This document shows, piece after piece, positions 59,687 through 64,000 of a DNA stretch of 64,000 nt. Within the stretch, counting starts at the first letter, position 1. Each line of letters begins with the position of its first letter. The notes under the pieces are model-generated. The model was not told the DNA's origin and ran no database searches. It was given only the letters and a program-made list of their open reading frames with translations. The position numbers were made by a program, and so were the translations under genes. Source of the stretch: Bog-473 sp963754445 (GTDB taxonomy: Bacteria > Actinomycetota > Acidimicrobiia > Acidimicrobiales > RAAP-2). The stretch spans positions 434,001-498,000 of the forward strand of contig CAVWFT010000002.1 in the NCBI GenBank assembly GCA_963754445.1. Reading direction: 5' to 3'.

Positions 59687-60985
59687 TCAGACGGCGGCGG
59701 CCGGCCTACGCGAGACGCTCTTGCTCAGGTCGGCCGACTTGACCACGCCGGTCACCTTCTCCTTGGGCCGGGTGGAACGGACAGAGACGTCGTGCCCGGC
59801 GGCCCGCTCCCGAAGTGCTCCGACCGTGCAGTTTTCGCGCCCACCGAGAATGGGAAAGGGGTCGAAGGCGAAGTGTTTCATGGCGTTCTTGTGGGTCATC
59901 CGGTCGATGTCGTCGTCACTGACACCCTGGAGGTACAGGCCCAACTCCTCGGGAGAGTACGGCCACGTCGAGTCGGAGTGCGGGTAGTCGCATTCCCACA
60001 TGACATTGTCCATGTTCAAGAACTCACGGCTGGCGACACCGAACCGGTCGTCGATGAAGCACGTCAGCACGTGCTCGTCGAAGACCTCGCTCGGGAGCTT
60101 GTCCCCGAAGTCCTGGCCGGTCCACGTGTGATGCTGCTTGTACTGGTAGTCGATGCGCTCGAGGAAGTATGGAATCCAGCCGATCCCTCCTTCGGACAAC
60201 GCCACCCGCACGTCAGGGAAACGGCGGAACACCGAGGACCAGATGAGGTCGGTCGCCGCCTGCACGATGTTGATCGGGGTCAGCGTGATGAGGCAGTCGA
60301 TCGGTGCATCTTCCGATGTGATGACCATTTGCGAGGACGAACCGATGTGCATGCAGGCGACCACGTCCTCCTCGCTGCAGGCCTTCCAGAATGGGTCCCA
60401 GTGGTCCGAGTGCAGGCTGGGCCAGCCCAGTTTCGACGGATTCTCGGAGAAGGTCACCGCGTGAGCGCCCTTGGCCGCCGTGCGTCGGACCTCGGCCGCC
60501 AGGGTCTCGGGATCCCAGATGGCGGGCAGGGCGAGGGGAATGAAGCGGCCGGGCTGCGAACCACACCATTCGTCGATATGCCAGTCGTTGTAGGCCTGGA
60601 GCATGGCCAACGCCACGTCCTTGTCCTTGGTCCGGGCGAACATCTGCCCGCAGAACTGTGGGAACGACGGGAAGCACAGAGCGCCCAGGACCCCGTTGGC
60701 GTCCATGTCCTTCACGCGCTCCTTCACGTCGTAGCAACCGGGGCGGATGTCGTCGAAGGAGGTCGGCTCGATGCCGTACTCGTCCTTGGGACGGCCGGCC
60801 ACCGCGTTCAGCGCGACGTTGCCCACCTCGCTGCCCTCGTAACTCCAGACGTTGGTCCCGTCTTCCTTGGTCAGGAATTTCGGCGCCAGGTCGGCATACT
60901 TCTTGGGCAGACGGTCCTTGAAGAGATCCGGCGGCTCGACCACGTGGTCGTCGACACTGACAAGGACCATGTCGTTGATGTTCAT
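59687..60985 (-). CDS. Amidohydrolase-2 family metal-dependent hydrolase/decarboxylase
   Basis: 432 residues, ATG 60985 with AGGGGGAC upstream. Starts VLVSVDDHVVEPPDLF (metal motif DDHxxE), has a barrel-strand VALSEGGIGWIPYFLERIDYQY and ends VMWECDYPHSDSTWPYS, the CDYPH form of the SDWPH motif. This longer sub-branch is abundant in mycobacteria and other actinobacteria with steroid or terpene catabolism. Lies between a hydratase and an LLM oxidoreductase in one operon. Confidence 0.87.
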   Translation of the reverse strand: MNINDMVLVSVDDHVVEPPDLFKDRLPKKYADLAPKFLTKEDGTNVWSYEGSEVGNVALNAVAGRPKDEYGIEPTSFDDIRPGCYDVKERVKDMDANGVLGALCFPSFPQFCGQMFARTKDKDVALAMLQAYNDWHIDEWCGSQPGRFIPLALPAIWDPETLAAEVRRTAAKGAHAVTFSENPSKLGWPSLHSDHWDPFWKACSEEDVVACMHIGSSSQMVITSEDAPIDCLITLTPINIVQAATDLIWSSVFRRFPDVRVALSEGGIGWIPYFLERIDYQYKQHHTWTGQDFGDKLPSEVFDEHVLTCFIDDRFGVASREFLNMDNVMWECDYPHSDSTWPYSPEELGLYLQGVSDDDIDRMTHKNAMKHFAFDPFPILGGRENCTVGALRERAAGHDVSVRSTRPKEKVTGVVKSADLSKSVSRRPAAAV

Positions 60986-60994
60986 TTCGTCCCC

Positions 60995-61822
60995 CTAGGA
61001 ACCGTTCGTCGAGGCCGCAGGCTTCGCGATCTCGGTCTTCATGTCATCGAGCAGCATCAAAATGGGCAGGCCGGATTCGCTCAGCGCGTTGCCGTGGCCC
61101 GTCTGGTGGACGTCGAACACCGACTGGACGGCGGCGTAGAACCCCATGACGTCGAGAGTCTGGTTCACCGCCCGCTTGGCCTGGCGCAACGCGAACGGGT
61201 GCTTCTTCGCGATCTCCTCGGCCAGGGCACGCGTGTCCGTGCGCAGATCGTCGAGCGGCACCACCTTGTTCACCATGCCGAGGCGCTCCGCCTCTTCGGC
61301 CGACATCGATCGGCCGGTGAAGAGCATCTCCTTGGCCTTGCGCGCGCCCCACTCCCAGGTGTGCCCGTGGTACTCGACGCCGCCGATGCCCATGTTGACG
61401 ACCGGGTCGGAGAACTTGGCGTTGTCCGCCGCAATGATGAGGTCGCAGGGCCAGGCGAGCAGGAGACCCCCGGAGATGCACACGCCCTGCACGGCGGCGA
61501 TCGAAGGTTTTGGGATGTTGCGCCAGCGCAGCGAGTACTCGAGGAAGCGCCGGGACTCAATGGCATAGATGCCGGCCAGCGTCCACGTCGGGGGCTCGTC
61601 GCCTTCGCTGCCGACTCCCTTGATGTCGTGGCCGGCCGAGAAGTGCTTCCCGTTGGCCTGGAGGATGATGACGCGCACGTCGTCGTCCTCGGCCGCCCGG
61701 CGCCACGCCTCGTCGAGATCGTCGAGCATCGGCAACGTCTGGGCGTTCGCCGCCTCGGCGCGGTTCAAGGTGATGGTGGCGATCCGCCCCTCGACCTCGT
61801 AGTCGATGAATGTCGTTTCCAT
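60995..61822 (-). CDS. Enoyl-CoA hydratase
   Basis: 275 residues from ATG 61822, with AGGGGG ten bases upstream; an in-frame GTG at 61864 has no site. Blocks: IATITLNRAEAANAQT, KHFSAGHDIKGVG, SIAAVQGVCISGGLLLAWPCD and FSDPVVNMGIGGVEYHGHTWEWG. The late GVEYHGHTWEWGARKAKEML is typical of a distinctive actinobacterial crotonase sub-family. First gene of an operon of three. Confidence 0.86.
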   Translation of the reverse strand: METTFIDYEVEGRIATITLNRAEAANAQTLPMLDDLDEAWRRAAEDDDVRVIILQANGKHFSAGHDIKGVGSEGDEPPTWTLAGIYAIESRRFLEYSLRWRNIPKPSIAAVQGVCISGGLLLAWPCDLIIAADNAKFSDPVVNMGIGGVEYHGHTWEWGARKAKEMLFTGRSMSAEEAERLGMVNKVVPLDDLRTDTRALAEEIAKKHPFALRQAKRAVNQTLDVMGFYAAVQSVFDVHQTGHGNALSESGLPILMLLDDMKTEIAKPAASTNGS

Positions 61823-62042
61823 CCAGCACTGCCCCCTGGGCGTTCGGAAAAGCGTGACTTTCACTCTACGTATAGCAGGGTTTCCCGCTCAAAACGGCAG
61901 CCGGTTCCTGCCGCCCGAGAGAGGGCGGTCCACCTCCCCCCTGGGCTACCGGCGGCCCGGGATGCGCAGCCACCGCGCCGGACCGGCGGCGCCAGCGACC
62001 CCAGCTCCGAGATGTGTAAACGATTGGATTACCCTGCGCGCC

Positions 62043-62666
62043 ATGAGTCCCGCCCCCGCCCTCGCCGACCTGACTCGTCCGGAGCACACGGCAATCGTCA
62101 CCCAGGAGTGCCAAGGCGGGGTGGTCGGTCCAGAGTCCGGACTCAAGGTCTTGGCCGAGGAGGCCCAGCGGGTCGCCATCCCGCACCTCACCCGCCTGCT
62201 GCCGGTCGCCCGCCGGGCCGGCGTGCGTGTCGTCCATTGTGTGGCGGAGCGGCGGGCCGACGGCCTGGGCGGCAATCACAACGCCCGCCTCTTCGCTGCC
62301 CGGGGGCCGAAAGGTCCGGACCTGACCCCGGGCAGCCCGGGCGCCTCGGTGATCCCCGAACTGGGTCCCGAAGCCTCCGACCTGGTGCTCGGCCGCTTTC
62401 ACGGCGTGGGACCGATGGGGGGCACCGACCTCGACGCCATCTTGCGCAACCTCGACATCGCCACCATCGTGGCGACCGGCGTCTCGGTCAACGTGGCCAT
62501 CACCAATCTCGTGATGGATGCGGTCAACCTCGGATACAACGTGGTCGTCCCTCGTGATGCGGTGGCCGGCGTGCCCACCGAGTATGCCGACGCGGTCATC
62601 GACGGGACCCTGGCCCTGCTCGCCACGATCACGACCACCGATGCGCTGATCGACGTCTGGCGCTGA
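62043..62666 (+). CDS. Isochorismatase-fold hydrolase with atypical active site
   Basis: 207 residues from ATG 62043. The alpha/beta isochorismatase-like fold is seen from TAIVTQECQGGVVG, LLPVARRAGVRVVHCVAERR, IVATGVSVNVAITNLVMDAVNLGYNVVVPRDAVAG. In cysteine hydrolases of this family the nucleophile follows GV by five residues; here that place is Ala (GVSVNVA), and the first Asp is replaced by TQE. So it is not an ordinary cysteine amidase; it may act like the cysteine-less isochorismatases or be a non-catalytic member. Convergent with the Rieske gene. Confidence 0.75.
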   Translation: MSPAPALADLTRPEHTAIVTQECQGGVVGPESGLKVLAEEAQRVAIPHLTRLLPVARRAGVRVVHCVAERRADGLGGNHNARLFAARGPKGPDLTPGSPGASVIPELGPEASDLVLGRFHGVGPMGGTDLDAILRNLDIATIVATGVSVNVAITNLVMDAVNLGYNVVVPRDAVAGVPTEYADAVIDGTLALLATITTTDALIDVWR

Positions 62667-62677
62667 TCGACGTCTGG
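62644..62677. repeat. 17-bp tandem duplication across a stop codon
   Basis: CGCTGATCGACGTCTGG occurs twice in a row, with CGCTGA repeated once more after. The isochorismatase stop TGA lies in the second copy; the duplication does not change the encoded end (IDVWR) because the unit carries its own TGA in phase. Confidence 0.8.
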
Positions 62678-62710
62678 CGCTGAACGACGCGGTGCGGCTG
62701 CCGCGCCCGT

Positions 62711-63706
62711 TCAGCTCGTGGCGGGCACCTCGTAGAACTGCTGGGCCCAGTCCCGAAGCGCCTTGTAGGGCTTGGCGTCCTGTCGGGCCAACGCCGGATG
62801 CTCGACATATTTCTGATAGCGCCAGATCTCGAGGTCGTCCCACATGGTGACCATGAACTCCTTCTCCACCCGGCTGCGCAGTCCCTCCGGTGGTGTCTCG
62901 GACTCGTCGCCCGGCACCCGGGGCCACCACACTGTGTAGAACATGTCGGACAGACCGTCTTCGACCGGGGTGACGGCGAACACGAGACGGTGGTTCTGCG
63001 CCCCCTCGAATGCGCTGATGGCGCCGCCCAACCCGAACAGGTGGCTGTGGATGCGCAGCGCCATGGCATCGGGATCGTCGCTCCGGATGTCAGGCCAACC
63101 GGTGAGGAACTGCCACTCCTCGCCGACCACTTTCCAGTCCAGCGCGACCGGCGTGACGGTGGCCCGGTGCACCCGCTGGAAGTGCACGCTGTCCGGCCCG
63201 TTCTCGGCGACGACCTGGGGATGCACCGGTTCGCTGCGGGCCCGGTCGACGAAGGTCGGATACGGCGGGTAATAGGCGCTCGGGTCGGTCTCGAACTGCG
63301 GGAACGACAAGAAGACGTCGGGCATCGGCCAGGTCGGCGCCCGACCGTGGGGCTGGTGCCACATGAAGACACAGCCGTACTGCTCGCTCAGGGGCCAGAC
63401 GCGCAAACTCTGCGAGAGGTTCGGTCGGTCCTGGTACGGGATCCTCTTGTTCCCCCCGTCCGGCCCCCAGACCCAGCCGTGGTAGGGACATTCGACGCAG
63501 TTCCCCTGCACGGTGCCACCGTGGCCGATATGCGCGCCCAGATGGGCGCAATGCCCCTCGAGCACGTGCAGCTCGGCATCGTCGCCTCGGTACGCCACGA
63601 GGTCCTCGCCGAAGAAGCGGAGCGGGCGCACCTCGCCGACGGGAAACTCGGCCGACCAGCCGATCTGGAACCAACCGGTCGGCTTCCAGGTAAAGGGGAC
63701 TTCCAT
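62711..63706 (-). CDS. Rieske non-haem iron oxygenase (KshA-like)
   Basis: 331 residues, ATG 63706 with GGAGG upstream. Rieske cluster ligands Cys53-x-His55 and Cys73-x2-His76 (CAHLGAH and CPYHGW). Catalytic iron motif in VVAENGPDSVHFQRVH (about residues 166-182) and a late Asp/Trp-rich stretch. The start (PTGWFQIGWSAEFPVGEVRPL) and ENxxDxxHFxxVH resemble 3-ketosteroid 9-alpha-hydroxylase oxygenase and related sterol Rieske enzymes, not the GbcA type at 21246. It needs a reductase that is not in the window. Site S8 is 25 bases upstream. Confidence 0.85.
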   Translation of the reverse strand: MEVPFTWKPTGWFQIGWSAEFPVGEVRPLRFFGEDLVAYRGDDAELHVLEGHCAHLGAHIGHGGTVQGNCVECPYHGWVWGPDGGNKRIPYQDRPNLSQSLRVWPLSEQYGCVFMWHQPHGRAPTWPMPDVFLSFPQFETDPSAYYPPYPTFVDRARSEPVHPQVVAENGPDSVHFQRVHRATVTPVALDWKVVGEEWQFLTGWPDIRSDDPDAMALRIHSHLFGLGGAISAFEGAQNHRLVFAVTPVEDGLSDMFYTVWWPRVPGDESETPPEGLRSRVEKEFMVTMWDDLEIWRYQKYVEHPALARQDAKPYKALRDWAQQFYEVPATS

Positions 63707-63730
63707 GACGGGGCGCCTCCAAGGCGTCGC

Positions 63731-63749
63731 AAAACATCTAGAGGTATTT
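63731..63749. promoter_or_regulatory. TCTAGA palindrome (site S8)
   Basis: Read toward the Rieske gene, AAATACCTCTAGATGTTTT, close to the consensus. Ends 25 bases before its ATG. Confidence 0.65.
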
Positions 63750-63895
63750 GATCATCGGTCGGTCGGCGGGGCAAACCGCTCCGGCCGGTACGGCCGATCT
63801 CTCGGGTGCGGCGCAGGGACGGCCGGGACGGAGTTCATGGCACCTGAACTGGCAGGAAAGATGGCTCGGGCTCCCCACGGCCGTATCCTGGACGG

Positions 63896-64000
63896 GTGGC
63901 CGACAGGGACGACGTGCTGGCCCTGCGGGGGCCCGCCGAGATGGTTCGGGAGGTGAGCCGCGCCGTGACGGGGGCCCTGACGGTGCAGCACGGACACCTG
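63896..64000 (+). CDS. Start of an unidentified protein, cut by the window edge
   Basis: From GTG 63896 an open frame of 35 codons reaches the right edge (VADRDDVLALRGPAEMVREV at the start, ending VQHGHL). It is divergent from the KshA-like gene and has a balanced composition, but it is too short for a family call and no strong ribosome-binding site is seen. Confidence 0.35.
   Translation, partial: MADRDDVLALRGPAEMVREVSRAVTGALTVQHGHL

Noticed and set aside
51707..61865. Shared 11-mer TGACTTTCACT at 51707 and 61855 in two promoter regions
   Set aside because: Only two copies, different spacing to the starts, and 11-base matches are expected by chance in 64 kb; too weak to call a motif.
58760..62557. 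A 1265-residue plus-strand open frame
   Set aside because: It runs antisense through the LLM, amidohydrolase and hydratase genes, with Arg/Val/His/Gly-rich composition and no recognisable domain; a high-G+C shadow.

Overview
The window is high-G+C DNA with abundant GTG starts and many stop/start overlaps of the GTGA type. It encodes NDMA-dependent alcohol dehydrogenase, luciferase-like (F420/FMN) oxidoreductases, large sets of acyl-CoA synthetases, acyl-CoA dehydrogenases and enoyl-CoA hydratases, a cytochrome P450 and Rieske oxygenases. This points to an actinobacterium (Actinomycetota). Acidimicrobiia or a related uncultured soil or aquatic lineage is plausible, but the sequence alone does not settle it. 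No rRNA, tRNA, CRISPR array, phage gene or transposase was seen, and no stretch over 300 bases lacks a gene.

Region 1 (1-3.7 kb): the N-terminal part of a drug-type ABC ATPase with a perfect palindrome upstream, a PstS-like phosphate-binding protein and an alpha/beta hydrolase. Region 2 (3.8-19.8 kb): a co-directional minus-strand run from 15150 down to 3856 (three enoyl-CoA hydratases, one of them frameshifted; three acyl-CoA synthetases; a hotdog thioesterase; two amidohydrolases; an acyl-CoA dehydrogenase). It faces two further hydratases on the plus strand, followed by an SDR and another acyl-CoA synthetase. Together these look like a peripheral acid/CoA-ester degradation pathway. No thiolase is present.

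Region 3 (19.9-38.7 kb) is the most distinctive. It holds a GcvT-like folate aminomethyltransferase, a GbcA-type Rieske oxygenase, an acyl-CoA dehydrogenase, a DAO-type flavin oxidase with a cupin, an NDP-forming acyl-CoA synthetase, a PYROXD2-like flavin dehydrogenase, a TetR regulator, a PotABCD-type ABC importer, a class III aminotransferase, an aminobutyraldehyde/betaine-aldehyde-type dehydrogenase and a true NAD-dependent formate dehydrogenase. Four near-identical operators (ACTGA-N4-TCAGT), plus a weaker fifth, lie at the start of nearly every transcription unit here. The inference is a TetR-controlled regulon that imports a cationic or N-methylated amine, strips methyl groups and burns the C1 unit to CO2.

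Region 4 (38.7-63.9 kb): a CoA-transferase / P450 / paired acyl-CoA dehydrogenase operon; a branched-chain-type ABC importer with a fused LivH-LivM-LivG polypeptide, a separate binding protein and an alcohol dehydrogenase; TetR and GntR regulators; two cupins; two acyl-CoA synthetases; two LLM oxidoreductases; an ADH, an SDR, an amidohydrolase, a hydratase, an isochorismatase-fold protein and a KshA-like Rieske oxygenase. A second palindrome, centred on TCTAGA (consensus about AATACNTCTAGANGTATT), recurs at eight intergenic positions in regions 2 and 4 and never in region 3. It therefore marks a second, separate regulon linking uptake, hydroxylation and CoA-dependent breakdown of a probably hydrophobic carboxylate or terpenoid/steroid-like substrate.

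Two single-base frameshifts (near 13806 and 29269) interrupt otherwise well-conserved genes. They could be sequence errors or real lesions.
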